Below the pieces are notes generated by a model. It was not told the origin of the DNA, made no database searches, and was given only the letters and a program-made list of their open reading frames with translations. A stretch of 37,655 nt of DNA. It comes from a virus. This document shows positions 7,430-15,322 of this stretch, piece by piece (the first letter of the stretch is position 1; each line of letters starts with the position of its first letter). The stretch spans positions 1-37,655 of the IMG/VR virus record IMGVR_UViG_3300032516_000076; one strand, given 5' to 3'. The position numbers were made by a program, and so were the translations under genes.

Positions 7430-8161
7430 TTAATCAATGGTCAAGAAAATCGGATGAGCGTAATTTTGAACCGCAGCAATATGGTACGCAGTACCTACGA
7501 CTGGTGTGGTAATAAAATTAGCTTCGGCTACGATGTCAACTGCACCTGCAACTGACCCATCTTCCATCGCCCTTGAACCTGCGGCAATAGTTGCGTCAGA
7601 GAATACTGCACAGACACCTCTGGTTTGGAGCCAGCAGTAGTCACCAAGTGCGGTAACAGCTACCAACGGAACACCGGTTGAGAGCAGGGTGATAGTTCCT
7701 GTATGCAGAACGCGGTTCCAAGGGTTAGCAACGATATCAATCTTGGATGTGGTATCAAGGGCGACCTTGATCGGGTCAAAGAGATTGACGTAGCTGGATG
7801 CTCCGCTGACAAGTGCCGCCATGCTGGAGATCTTGTAGGTCTGGCCTATTCCGGTTGCGTAGGTCACACAGACATAACCTTCATCGAAGTACCCGGCGGT
7901 CGTGGTAGTCACGGCGTTGGTGAAGTTGATCTGTTTTGCTCCGATGGCGCCAGAGATAACCGCCATATTGGTCAAAGAGGTATTCCCGGTAGGTTCAGTG
8001 GTCAGGTATCCTGCGGCCAAGGCTTCCCCAGCTACGGCATATCTGAAAATCCTGTCAGCGTCGTAGACCCTCTCCCCGATGTTGTGGGCTTGGGCCTTGT
8101 CAGTCACCTCGATGTTGTACGGATCGAAGTCTAATACTTGGGCTATTCCTGCTAATCTCAT
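7430..8161 (-). CDS. Capsid decoration-like structural protein
   Basis: A protein of 243 residues directly after the major capsid gene. Beta-rich with Ala/Gly/Thr/Val stretches (AVAGEALAAGYLTTEP, GDYCWLQTRGVCAVFSDATI, TPVVGTAYHIAAVQ). The motif of a Trp-Leu/Val-Gln-Thr strand followed by a short Gly turn recurs in phage head proteins encoded next to the coat gene. A head decoration or minor capsid role is inferred. Its -10-like element overlaps the stop codon of the capsid gene. Confidence 0.65.
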   Translation of the reverse strand: MRLAGIAQVLDFDPYNIEVTDKAQAHNIGERVYDADRIFRYAVAGEALAAGYLTTEPTGNTSLTNMAVISGAIGAKQINFTNAVTTTTAGYFDEGYVCVTYATGIGQTYKISSMAALVSGASSYVNLFDPIKVALDTTSKIDIVANPWNRVLHTGTITLLSTGVPLVAVTALGDYCWLQTRGVCAVFSDATIAAGSRAMEDGSVAGAVDIVAEANFITTPVVGTAYHIAAVQNYAHPIFLTID

Positions 8162-8167
8162 ATTTTT

Positions 8168-8173
8168 ATTATA
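8168..8173 (-). promoter_or_regulatory. TATAAT hexamer 6 nt before ATG 8161
   Basis: The minus strand reads GTATAATAAAAATATG. The TAA of the capsid gene (8169..8171) lies inside the hexamer, so the capsid stop and this leaderless-type start are interlocked. Confidence 0.45.
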
Positions 8174-9248
8174 CTCCTGTTACTCCGGTCAGAGTTCCGT
8201 GCCTCCTGGGCTGGAAGCTCACCAGATTTCCTAAAATAATAATGTCAGCGATTCCTGCGAACTGTCCTGTCGGCGCTCTGAACCCGGACCAGTTAAATCC
8301 GTTGAACTCGCTCATCGGGGGTTCGTTGTACAGTCCTTCGATTGTCTGGCTCCCCAGTCCGATCTTGTCATAGCCAAACATTCCCCGTGCATCCCAGCCG
8401 TACCAATCCAGCCAGTTTTCATTGAGCATCCAAATCCTCTGGGCGGTGGATTTCTCATCCCTGACCCAGGGAATGCCCTTGTAGGTCACCGCTACGAATC
8501 CCTGTGTGCCGGAAAGACCTTCTTTGGGCCTTCTGGCGCCACCATTGCGGCCAACCTCGTAATATCCGAACATGGTGTAGTTTTCTCTGACTGAAGGAGT
8601 CAAAAGCTGTTCATAGAGATCCCAAACGGTCTCGTTGGAAACAATCAGGGTGGGGCTAGAAAGACCTGAACCGCTCGATACTGCGCTGAATAGAGTTGCC
8701 AGTTTTGCCAAGGTCAAGGTTCCGCCGGATGCTGTGCGGGTGGCTTTGACTACCGGGTATGTGGTTCTGCTTAATCCGCCCAAAGTATCAACCGTGGTTC
8801 CGTCATCGACGATTGCCTGAAGTCCAAGTGGATCTTTGTTTGAATTGCCGGTACCATCGCCGTAAATGACGTCAGCCATTTTATCGAGTAATTCCTGTTG
8901 ACTCTCTTCCAAGGCCTCCTTGACCAGATCCGTGACCTGGGTTTCGGTGACTGCGTTGGCGACCGCTTCCATACCGGAAATGCCGACCGGAATACGCAGA
9001 CCTCTCATGTCGTAGGAGAATCTAACCTTGGTTGACAATTGAGTAGCAGTGAAGGTGTCCATCCCTGAGAACGAGGTGGCTCCGCCGGAGGATTGATATT
9101 TAATAGCTTTCTTAATAGACTCGCCTTTTCCCTGTTTTGCGTTTCCAACCAGACGAAGTGCCAATACGTTCGATCCTAATACGTTATCTACAACTTTTGG
9201 AAGTAAATAATTTTGCGTTAATGACAGAACTCTTTCTCCGAATACCAT
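8169..9248 (-). CDS. Major capsid protein
   Basis: A protein of 359 residues, located after the scaffold gene and in the usual size range for HK97-fold coat proteins. It has an N-terminal helix-rich arm (VLSLTQNYLLPKVVDN), a strand-rich E-loop-like section (QSSGGATSFSGMDTFT), a spine-helix-like segment (TDLVKEALEESQQELLDKMA), and C-terminal strands ending GTLTGVTGV. Fold family is inferred from this pattern and context, not from alignment. Its leader holds a hairpin with a T-run. Confidence 0.85.
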   Translation of the reverse strand: MVFGERVLSLTQNYLLPKVVDNVLGSNVLALRLVGNAKQGKGESIKKAIKYQSSGGATSFSGMDTFTATQLSTKVRFSYDMRGLRIPVGISGMEAVANAVTETQVTDLVKEALEESQQELLDKMADVIYGDGTGNSNKDPLGLQAIVDDGTTVDTLGGLSRTTYPVVKATRTASGGTLTLAKLATLFSAVSSGSGLSSPTLIVSNETVWDLYEQLLTPSVRENYTMFGYYEVGRNGGARRPKEGLSGTQGFVAVTYKGIPWVRDEKSTAQRIWMLNENWLDWYGWDARGMFGYDKIGLGSQTIEGLYNEPPMSEFNGFNWSGFRAPTGQFAGIADIIILGNLVSFQPRRHGTLTGVTGV

Positions 9249-9263
9249 ATTTTTGTTTAGAAA

Positions 9264-9290
9264 CTAAAAAACCAGCCCTCTCGGCTGGCT
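9264..9290 (-). terminator. Hairpin with T-run in the capsid-gene leader
   Basis: The minus strand has CCAGCC, loop GAGAG, GGCTGG, then TTTTTT: a complete intrinsic terminator. It lies downstream of the HNH gene but also between the only visible promoter (9310..9338) and the capsid start, so capsid transcripts from that promoter must read through it or gain stability from it. Confidence 0.8.
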
Positions 9291-9309
9291 CTTATAGAAC
9301 TCTGCGAGT

Positions 9310-9338
9310 ATTATACTGTCCTGTCAAGTGGTTTGTAA
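9310..9338 (-). promoter_or_regulatory. Promoter for the major capsid gene
   Basis: The minus strand has TTACAA (9333..9338), a 17-base spacer and a perfect TATAAT (9310..9315). It overlaps the 3' end of the HNH endonuclease gene. The predicted transcript begins near 9303 and carries a 55-base leader containing the hairpin at 9264..9290. Confidence 0.55.
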
Positions 9339-9653
9339 AGAGGTAAAAAATTTAACTCGGGAATGAATCAGTTTATGGCAATGAGTACATACCCTTCCCT
9401 TATTAGAATCATCGTCATTTCTTGAATTCCCGTCTAAGTGATGCACTTCAAGTCTATCTTTTCTACTACAAACGAAACATGATTTTCCATCATGATTTGC
9501 CAACAACCTTAACTTTTTATTGAAATTATCTTGGTCTATAGTTTTATATCCAGTAACAATTTGGTGTATTCTTTGCCTAGATAAGCCTAACTTCCTACCG
9601 ATTTCAGCATAACTATTTCCCTTTATCCTTAAACTTATAGCCTCTTCCCTCAT
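9324..9653 (-). CDS. HNH homing-type endonuclease with N-terminal HTH
   Basis: A protein of 109 residues. Residues 1-36 form a helix-turn-helix (SYAEIGRKLGLSRQRIHQI). Residues 59-97 hold a zinc-bound HNH core: C59xxC62, H71-H72, N76, N84, C89xxC92 and H97. The gene lies between scaffold and capsid genes, a common insertion site for free-standing homing endonucleases. It cleaves DNA, probably at a site in related phages lacking it. It is visibly more A/T-rich than the flanking structural genes, consistent with recent arrival. Confidence 0.85.
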   Translation of the reverse strand: MREEAISLRIKGNSYAEIGRKLGLSRQRIHQIVTGYKTIDQDNFNKKLRLLANHDGKSCFVCSRKDRLEVHHLDGNSRNDDDSNKGRVCTHCHKLIHSRVKFFTSLQTT

Positions 9654-9705
9654 CCACCAAGTATTGACAAATCAATCCTAAATGTCAAGTCCTATTCAAA
9701 ACCAT

Positions 9706-10389
9706 TTATTCCCCGTACCGCCTCACTATCTCGTCCATACTCAATCCATGAATTTCTTTATATGTCGGCTTGTTGGCGCCGGTACTCGACCTGGCCGAAG
9801 AACCTACTGGGGCGTCAGCACCGAACGGACGCGGATTAGATTTAATCAACTTCCCTTCCTTGGGATCGAAAGTATATCCGGCGCTAACGTAGTCGGTCCT
9901 TAAAGATGCCATCGAAACCAGATCAGGTGAATTGTATTTGATCCCCAAAGCAAACAGTTCCTTCCTTGCCTGCTTGCCCGCATCGTTCGGATCCTTAACG
10001 TCTTTAACCGCCGGGATGACTCCCTCCTTCTCTAGTTGGGTCAGTTGGGTGTCGAAGTCCTTGTCTATCTGCTCCTGCAGTCCCGATAATTGCTGTTGCC
10101 TGGTCTTTTCCTGCTCCTGTTTCTCGACTTCCTTTTCGTCCCATGCTTTTAGAGCGACTTCCCTGGCCTTAAGGGGAAACTCGTCCCAAGTCTTAGGTTT
10201 CCATTCCGGGGCCGGTGTTTCTGGTTCTACCGGGGTGGTTGCAACTGTAAGTTTATCTTCAAACTCATCAAGTCTTCCGGTAATGCCCGCCAGGCCATCA
10301 TTTAACTGCGATAAAGTATCGGAGATTTTGCTGATGTCTTCCTGCGCCACGGGAGGAGGTGTTGCTGGCGATCCTGTCGGCTCTAGCAT
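9706..10389 (-). CDS. Scaffolding protein
   Basis: A protein of 227 residues, highly charged and rich in Glu, Gln and Lys, with coiled-coil stretches (ISDTLSQLNDGLAGITGRLD, EVEKQEQEKTRQQQLSGLQE) and Pro-rich ends. It lies between the portal region and the capsid gene, the standard scaffold position. The C-terminus (KPTYKEIHGLSMDEIVRRYG) is helical, as in scaffolds that touch the coat. It is not expected in the mature head. Its promoter gives a leaderless start. Confidence 0.78.
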   Translation of the reverse strand: MLEPTGSPATPPPVAQEDISKISDTLSQLNDGLAGITGRLDEFEDKLTVATTPVEPETPAPEWKPKTWDEFPLKAREVALKAWDEKEVEKQEQEKTRQQQLSGLQEQIDKDFDTQLTQLEKEGVIPAVKDVKDPNDAGKQARKELFALGIKYNSPDLVSMASLRTDYVSAGYTFDPKEGKLIKSNPRPFGADAPVGSSARSSTGANKPTYKEIHGLSMDEIVRRYGE

Positions 10390-10395
10390 AGTTTC

Positions 10396-10424
10396 TTTAT
10401 ATATTTATGTAACGGAAATGTCAA
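10396..10424 (-). promoter_or_regulatory. Near-perfect promoter giving a leaderless scaffold mRNA
   Basis: The minus strand has TTGACA (10419..10424), a 17-base spacer, TATAAA (10396..10401), then six bases GAAACT before ATG 10389. The predicted transcription start coincides with the start codon. Confidence 0.72.
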
Positions 10425-10729
10425 GACTTGTCGTATTCGTGCATCTTCTTCTTCATCACGTCCATCTTTATTTCTTTCTCCGGCTCCGTTTTGTCCATCA
10501 TATCTTCCGATTTTCCCATCCCCATCGCCTTCATTATTTTGAACGTCCCCTCCATTTTCCGGCTGGACTCCGGCATGAAGACGTCGCCTTTGCTTTGCCT
10601 GATCATCTCCGCCATCACCTTTATGCTGTATTTTCCCCCGACCTTCCACGTCTTGATTTCCGGCAGTTCGTCCTCCGTTAATGTGAGTGTCGGCTGGGGT
10701 TTCGATGGCCTTTCTGTTAGTCGGGGCAT
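10421..10729 (-). CDS. Conserved-looking small phage protein
   Basis: A protein of 102 residues from ATG 10729, which is joined to the preceding stop as TAATATG. It opens MPRLTERPSKPQPTLTLTED and contains WKVGGKYSIKVMAEMIRQSK, then a Met/Lys/Glu-rich helical tail. Phage genomes often carry a protein of this kind between portal and scaffold. Function unknown. Confidence 0.62.
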   Translation of the reverse strand: MPRLTERPSKPQPTLTLTEDELPEIKTWKVGGKYSIKVMAEMIRQSKGDVFMPESSRKMEGTFKIMKAMGMGKSEDMMDKTEPEKEIKMDVMKKKMHEYDKS

Positions 10730-10730
10730 A

Positions 10731-10940
10731 TTATCCTGTCTTTGACCGTTCGTGCATCCGCATAATCTTCTCGTTGTGGTTTGGTTTGGGGATTTTCGCC
10801 CCTGACTTCCGGGCTTCGGCCAATGCAATCGCAATATTCTGCTTATGGCTTCTGGCTTTTCCACGCTTGGTCTTGGAGTTTTCCAACTCGCTGATGTTCT
10901 TTGATATGGTCTTTTTGCTGGTCCCTTTCAGTAGCGGCAT
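10731..10940 (-). CDS. Small basic protein (KQAIAIA-type)
   Basis: A protein of 69 residues, strongly basic, with the pattern GTSKKTISKNISELENSK, then SHKQNIAIALAEARKSG. I recognise this arrangement from small uncharacterised phage proteins (DUF6496-like, from memory). It may bind nucleic acid. It is coupled to the following gene through TAATATG. Confidence 0.6.
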   Translation of the reverse strand: MPLLKGTSKKTISKNISELENSKTKRGKARSHKQNIAIALAEARKSGAKIPKPNHNEKIMRMHERSKTG

Positions 10941-10944
10941 GTTG

Positions 10945-11160
10945 TTATGGTCTGGTAAACCACTCGGTCATCCTTTTAACTCGTTGACCAATCGTAGGCT
11001 TAGGCATCTGGGCTTTGTTGACCATATCGCTGGCCCTTTTTACCATTCCGACTCCCTTTTCCGCACCCGTCGATTCCATAAAACCTTTGACCCGGCCCCT
11101 GGCTTTCTCCTGATCGGATTGAAGCTTGTTTATTTCCGCTAGTCGCTCGCTTTGCTTCAT
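10945..11160 (-). CDS. Small basic helical protein
   Basis: A protein of 71 residues, opening MKQSERLAEINKLQSDQEKA and ending RMTEWFTRP. Helical and basic, no motif recognised. It follows the portal gene and starts eight bases after a TATAAT. A minor virion or assembly role is possible but unsupported. Confidence 0.58.
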   Translation of the reverse strand: MKQSERLAEINKLQSDQEKARGRVKGFMESTGAEKGVGMVKRASDMVNKAQMPKPTIGQRVKRMTEWFTRP

Positions 11161-11168
11161 GTTTATCT

Positions 11169-11174
11169 ATTATA
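11169..11174 (-). promoter_or_regulatory. TATAAT hexamer 8 nt before ATG 11160
   Basis: The minus strand reads TATAAT, AGATAAAC, ATG. It sits just before the stop region of the portal gene. Leaderless-type start. Confidence 0.42.
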
Positions 11175-11177
11175 ACA

Positions 11178-13229
11178 TCATAACAATGGTGGACTCCCGC
11201 CCGCCGGAGGCGCTTGTGGGGCTGAAACCGGCCCCGGTGGTACCTGACCAGCCTGACCTTGACCTGCACCTTGCTGTTCGGCTATTGTCCTTAATTTAGC
11301 AATATGGCCGACAAATCTTTGTTTGGTTTCATCGTCTAATTGCTGGAAGTTATCCGATTTCTCGAACTCCAACATGACCTTCAGGTAAGCCTCATCGACG
11401 AACTCCGGTTCAAAGTCCTCCCCTGCCTGTATCCTTTGGATGTCCAAGATGGCCTGCTGTTGGCTTTCATCCGGTGTCTTCCCGGCCATGCCCGCTTCCG
11501 GCATCTCAATTCCCGCGACCTTGGCATAACCAGCATAATCCTGCGTTAGGAAAAGGAGGAGCCTCTTCGCCCGCTCCTTGGGGTTGGGCATATCCAGATC
11601 CTCAATTAAGGTAAGTGGGTCTATTGATCTCCGGGCCGCCAGCACCAAGGCATCGTTCCTCTTTTGCTGTTTGTCCACCGAACTGGCCTTGACGTTCACG
11701 GCGATACCATCCTCGATCTTGTCCCGTGTTAATTCAATCTGTAAATATTCGCCGTTCTTTCCAAGGTTCTTGACGAAGTGGGGCTTGTCGTACATCACCT
11801 TCATCATTTGGGTCGCCCAGTTCGCCATTTCATAGACCACTCTTTCAACGACGATGTTAACTATGTCGTCGCTGACCATAAGATCGCCTTCTCGGGTGAT
11901 CTGCTTTGATATACCCGACTCACTGGGTTGAGTTTCCCCCCTGGTCGTGGCATGGGTGGCGAACTTAGAGTCAATCTGCATCCGGTTGCCGACTAAATCC
12001 TGGTAAAGGATCGGGGATGGTTGCTGAGCTGGGATATACATTACCGCCCGGTTGATGTCCTCTGTGTTTTGGATCCAGATATGCTCATCCGGGTCGTTAG
12101 TCACCCGCCGAGCCTGTTCCTTGTCTATGTATTTGCCGGAGAAGGCCAATTTGGGAACTGCGCGATCGGCAATCTGGGTTATCTGCCTTCCCCTCTTATT
12201 AACAATCTTTTGCAGGGGGATGGATTGCTCCACTGGGCTGGTGTCATCTATAGGGTTCCTTCCCAGACTCTGGTGACTAAGGAATATATATGGTTTCCGG
12301 GGCCGGTCGAAGTGATTATGATACAGTTTCTCAACCGATGTCTTTTTGCCGTCCACGATCTTAGGTTCATCCAATTTCTTGTCGTACCCCTCCCAGTCAT
12401 AGTAGGGGTTTTTCATCTTGCTGAGGATTATCTTTTTGTATTTCCAGCACACTCCCTCATAAATGTCCCCGGAGGCGTCATACCAGGTAAACCAGACCTC
12501 CTGGTATTTCATCTTCGTCGCCATTTGCCTTTGAGTTCCCCGGATGATCCCTAAACTTAAAAACAGTTCGTCCTTTTTCGCGGGGAACTTGGATGCTACC
12601 AGGGCGATAGGTTCCTCCAGGGTTTCCACGATAAAGTCCATATTGTCGGCCGTGAACCCGTCGTCTGGGATTGTAGCAGTATGATCTACCGTGATCCGTT
12701 GTGGTCTAGTTAGTTCAAATATGTAATCCCCGTTCTCCCCCTTGTTCTTGTCCCAGCGGCATTTAATAGCCGACTGCAGATAAAGCGCCAAGTTTCTAAG
12801 TCCATGCTTAATCAATCGCTTCGAGGTATCGTTCCTGATCTTTATGTCCAATGCCTTCTCCAGACTCTTTGCTATTTCCCCCTTCAACACCTCTTCACCG
12901 GAAGGGGTAACGACGATATCCGGCATCCGCGAGGAGGCAATAGCTATCCGGGTTTCTAAATCCTGCCAGATAATATTGTCCTTGTAGGGAACCTGCCAAT
13001 CATAGAGTTTGCTTTCGTCGAACTGCTTACCGATCCAGAAGTCCTCATTAGTTTGTCTGCGGGAGTCCAGATGGAGTTCGTTCTTATAATACTGAGTAGA
13101 TTCATCGACCTTCCTGTCTATTAAATTTGCCAGGTCGTTGTCCTCGATATTCAGGGTAAATGCGCCGGACTCAACCGTAATCTGCGACTCTTTTTCTTTT
13201 TCTGGAGAGGGGGATTGGGGGAAATCCAT
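11178..13229 (-). CDS. Portal protein
   Basis: A protein of 683 residues, close in size to P22-type portals. It has a helical N-terminal region with aromatic clusters (YYKNELHLDSRRQTNEDFWI), a DWQVPYKDN segment, a central region with FELTRPQRITVDH, FTWYDASGD and NHFDRPRKPYIF, and a long helical C-terminal stem ending in a Gln/Pro/Gly-rich tail. It follows the large terminase with one small gene between. It forms the dodecameric ring through which DNA is packaged. The large size and absence of a tape-measure gene support a podovirus-like virion. Confidence 0.82.
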   Translation of the reverse strand: MDFPQSPSPEKEKESQITVESGAFTLNIEDNDLANLIDRKVDESTQYYKNELHLDSRRQTNEDFWIGKQFDESKLYDWQVPYKDNIIWQDLETRIAIASSRMPDIVVTPSGEEVLKGEIAKSLEKALDIKIRNDTSKRLIKHGLRNLALYLQSAIKCRWDKNKGENGDYIFELTRPQRITVDHTATIPDDGFTADNMDFIVETLEEPIALVASKFPAKKDELFLSLGIIRGTQRQMATKMKYQEVWFTWYDASGDIYEGVCWKYKKIILSKMKNPYYDWEGYDKKLDEPKIVDGKKTSVEKLYHNHFDRPRKPYIFLSHQSLGRNPIDDTSPVEQSIPLQKIVNKRGRQITQIADRAVPKLAFSGKYIDKEQARRVTNDPDEHIWIQNTEDINRAVMYIPAQQPSPILYQDLVGNRMQIDSKFATHATTRGETQPSESGISKQITREGDLMVSDDIVNIVVERVVYEMANWATQMMKVMYDKPHFVKNLGKNGEYLQIELTRDKIEDGIAVNVKASSVDKQQKRNDALVLAARRSIDPLTLIEDLDMPNPKERAKRLLLFLTQDYAGYAKVAGIEMPEAGMAGKTPDESQQQAILDIQRIQAGEDFEPEFVDEAYLKVMLEFEKSDNFQQLDDETKQRFVGHIAKLRTIAEQQGAGQGQAGQVPPGPVSAPQAPPAGGSPPLL

Positions 13230-13239
13230 AGTTTTATCT

Positions 13240-13245
13240 ATTATA
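13240..13245 (-). promoter_or_regulatory. TATAAT hexamer 10 nt before ATG 13229
   Basis: The minus strand reads GTATAAT, AGATAAAACT, ATG. Spacing is slightly longer than in the other leaderless-type starts, so the mRNA would have a leader of a few bases at most. Confidence 0.42.
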
Positions 13246-13253
13246 CAACCTAT

Positions 13254-13499
13254 CTACTCCACCCATAGTTTTGTATGACAATGTCGGTTCACCGCAGTCC
13301 CGTTCACATATTCTGTTATAGCACCGTTACATTGAACAACAATCGGGGACTTTTTGGCCCCTTCCATTTCTCCGGGCATGATAATACGGATAGAAGAATA
13401 ATACTCAAAAACAACTTTCCCGCACATGGGACATCTGAACTTCTTTAACTGATCCTCGCTGTCATCATCTAACCAAACACTTATTTTTTTCGACTCCAT
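13254..13499 (-). CDS. Small zinc-ribbon protein between terminase and portal
   Basis: A protein of 81 residues with FRCPMCGKVVF (C23, C26) and a second pair C57 and C74, the latter within RHCHTKLW; this can form a zinc ribbon. The N-terminus is acidic (WLDDDSEDQ). Proteins of this type occur as small accessory genes in phage packaging operons. Role unknown, perhaps nucleic-acid binding. Confidence 0.65.
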   Translation of the reverse strand: MESKKISVWLDDDSEDQLKKFRCPMCGKVVFEYYSSIRIIMPGEMEGAKKSPIVVQCNGAITEYVNGTAVNRHCHTKLWVE

Positions 13500-13506
13500 T
13501 CAAATT

Positions 13507-13534
13507 ATTATACCACCGCTAATTATTCTCCCAA
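13507..13534 (-). promoter_or_regulatory. Promoter with leaderless-type start before the zinc-ribbon gene
   Basis: The minus strand has TTGGGA (13529..13534), 16 bases, TATAAT (13507..13512), then seven bases and ATG 13499. Confidence 0.52.
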
Positions 13535-14988
13535 GTCTTGCCCAGCTTCAGGTTTTGATCCTTCATTGCCGCCCAGAAGTCGGGTGACTGGATCTCGCCG
13601 CGCTCGTTAAGTTCAAAAGTCTTAGATGGTTTTGTCGGCCCGCTCTCTTTAACCGCTCCTGAAGCCACCATAACCTCCCAATGGCGCATCAGGGCTATGG
13701 ATGCGGCATCAAAGGCATGGTCCTCACCCGCCTTGTCGATCATCTCCAGCCGATCCTTTGAGTAAACCAGTTCGGGAATTGTCCTGATTAGATTCTCGCA
13801 CCGATTGAGAACCTGAAAATATGGCTTCCCATCCGGCGCATCACGCAGGTAGTTGTGGGTTATCGTCACCCGGTTCTGCACCGCTACCGTACCCATTGTA
13901 TTTCCCCGGACAATGAAAGGTCTGAACGCTCCGAGATCCCTCCATGTGTTTTCAAATATCGAGGCCACGGTTTCGTTTCCGCCCAGCATAGAGAAACAAT
14001 CGTGTGGCAGGACGACCTCGCTAACCTTCTCCACTTGTAGGAATATCTTGATCTGGTTGGCCCATTCCTGTGGTTCGGTTTTATTTTGATATAGTTCCCT
14101 GTATGCGTATGCTCGGCCATCGGGGGTAAATGCTTCCCAGATGGCACAGCCGGGGTTATTGTATCCCCAGTCAAAGCCTATCTTCTTCTCGCAGAGTTCG
14201 ACAGGGTATTCCGGGTCGGCCAATGTGTGCCTCTCCCGGCGCCATTCCTCAAACACTTGGCCGGAGAATATATCCCAGTCGCCCTCCATATATGCCCGGC
14301 GTTTGGCATCTGGCAGAGAGGACAACTGCTTTACATACTCCTCGGTCGTATAGGAATTGTCTGCATATCTGGCCGGGACGAAAAAAAACCTATCCTGCTC
14401 ATGATCCGGGCTTTTGGCGTCAGGAGTCACCCACTTCCTCTTAACGAATCCGTGTCCCACTCCGCCGGGATTGGTTGCCCCGACGAATTTAACATCGTTG
14501 ATTTTCCCGTACCTTAACCTGAACCGGAGATCGTCAAAGGTGGACTCCTTGTTTTCAGTTAACTCCTCGACCAGTATGGCCGCGAACTCGGCCGACTTGT
14601 ACTTAGATGGATCGTCAAGATTCCTAAGTAAAACCAGAAACGATCCATACTTAGGACTGCCCATAAATGCGTAACCCTCGTCCCGTGACTCCTTAATTTG
14701 ACCGAGGAAATCCGGAATCTCGTTCTTTATCTTAATCACCTGCCGGTCCTTTAATGTTGGATAGTCGGCAGAAAAAAGACCAATGGGTACATTCTCAATT
14801 CCATATTTGGCGAAGTAATACATTCCGAGACCGATTGAAGCCCAACGCAGGAAGTAGGATTTCCCACCAGAAGCCGCACCTCCGTAAAGTAGGTATTTGC
14901 ATTCCGGCTTGAGGAGCGTAAACCACGCCGTTTTCTGTTTCTCCTGAAAGTTGGCGAGCTGGGTAAACTTGATCTCCTCATTTTCCAT
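13519..14988 (-). CDS. terL: Terminase large subunit
   Basis: A protein of 489 residues: the DNA-packaging ATPase-nuclease. Walker A is GGAASGGKS at residues 36-44; Walker B with catalytic Glu is ILVEE at 138-142; an ATP-coupling motif GATNPGG lies at 170-176. The C-terminal RNase H-like nuclease starts at GFDWGYNNPG (D273), with a late acidic motif DHAFDAASIALMR near residue 440. Length is normal for the family. The start overlaps the small-terminase candidate by 11 bases. Packaging by headful is plausible, given the permuted assembly. Confidence 0.92.
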   Translation of the reverse strand: MENEEIKFTQLANFQEKQKTAWFTLLKPECKYLLYGGAASGGKSYFLRWASIGLGMYYFAKYGIENVPIGLFSADYPTLKDRQVIKIKNEIPDFLGQIKESRDEGYAFMGSPKYGSFLVLLRNLDDPSKYKSAEFAAILVEELTENKESTFDDLRFRLRYGKINDVKFVGATNPGGVGHGFVKRKWVTPDAKSPDHEQDRFFFVPARYADNSYTTEEYVKQLSSLPDAKRRAYMEGDWDIFSGQVFEEWRRERHTLADPEYPVELCEKKIGFDWGYNNPGCAIWEAFTPDGRAYAYRELYQNKTEPQEWANQIKIFLQVEKVSEVVLPHDCFSMLGGNETVASIFENTWRDLGAFRPFIVRGNTMGTVAVQNRVTITHNYLRDAPDGKPYFQVLNRCENLIRTIPELVYSKDRLEMIDKAGEDHAFDAASIALMRHWEVMVASGAVKESGPTKPSKTFELNERGEIQSPDFWAAMKDQNLKLGKTWENN

Positions 14989-15322
14989 TTGTGTCTATCT
15001 TAATCATTGGGGTAATCTTTTCTCCCTTACTAGTGATATCAGCCGTGGATACAGGATATCCGTCCGTCCGGTCCATGATATCCTTGATTGCCTGCCGATC
15101 GCCTTCTACTCCCATTTTTAATAGCCGCTTTGCTATAGCTTTTTTTGCCGAAATCATTTGACCGTCCTTTGCCGTCAATACCTCCTCTGCCGCTTCCTCT
15201 AATAGATCAGCCCATGTCCAGCCACGCTTTGGCCGACCATTGGGATTTCCCGATTCTCCGGGTTTCCATCTATGTCCTATGTTAACTTCTTGTTTTACAT
15301 CGCCGGTGTCACTGTCTGCCAT
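14978..15322 (-). CDS. Terminase small subunit candidate (DUF5681-like)
   Basis: A protein of 114 residues with the hallmark WKPGESGNPNGRPKRG near the N-terminus, known from DUF5681 proteins encoded beside terminases. The rest is helical (LLEEAAEEVLTAKDG, AIAKRLLKMGVEGDRQAIKD). Position directly before terL supports a role in DNA recognition for packaging. It overlaps both neighbours (28 bases with the methyltransferase, 11 with terL), so all three are probably translated from one mRNA. Confidence 0.75.
   Translation of the reverse strand: MADSDTGDVKQEVNIGHRWKPGESGNPNGRPKRGWTWADLLEEAAEEVLTAKDGQMISAKKAIAKRLLKMGVEGDRQAIKDIMDRTDGYPVSTADITSKGEKITPMIKIDTNGK

Noticed and set aside
9310-9327. TTGACA at 9322..9327 as -35 for the capsid promoter
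   Set aside because: It is only six bases from the TATAAT; TTACAA at 17 bases is the better match.
9932-10681. Long plus-strand frames opposite the scaffold and portal genes
   Set aside because: They lie antisense to well-supported genes, lack ribosome sites and show low-complexity composition; shadows of the minus-strand genes.
12021-12554. 177-codon plus-strand frame inside the portal gene
   Set aside because: Fully antisense to the portal protein with no start signal or recognisable domain.
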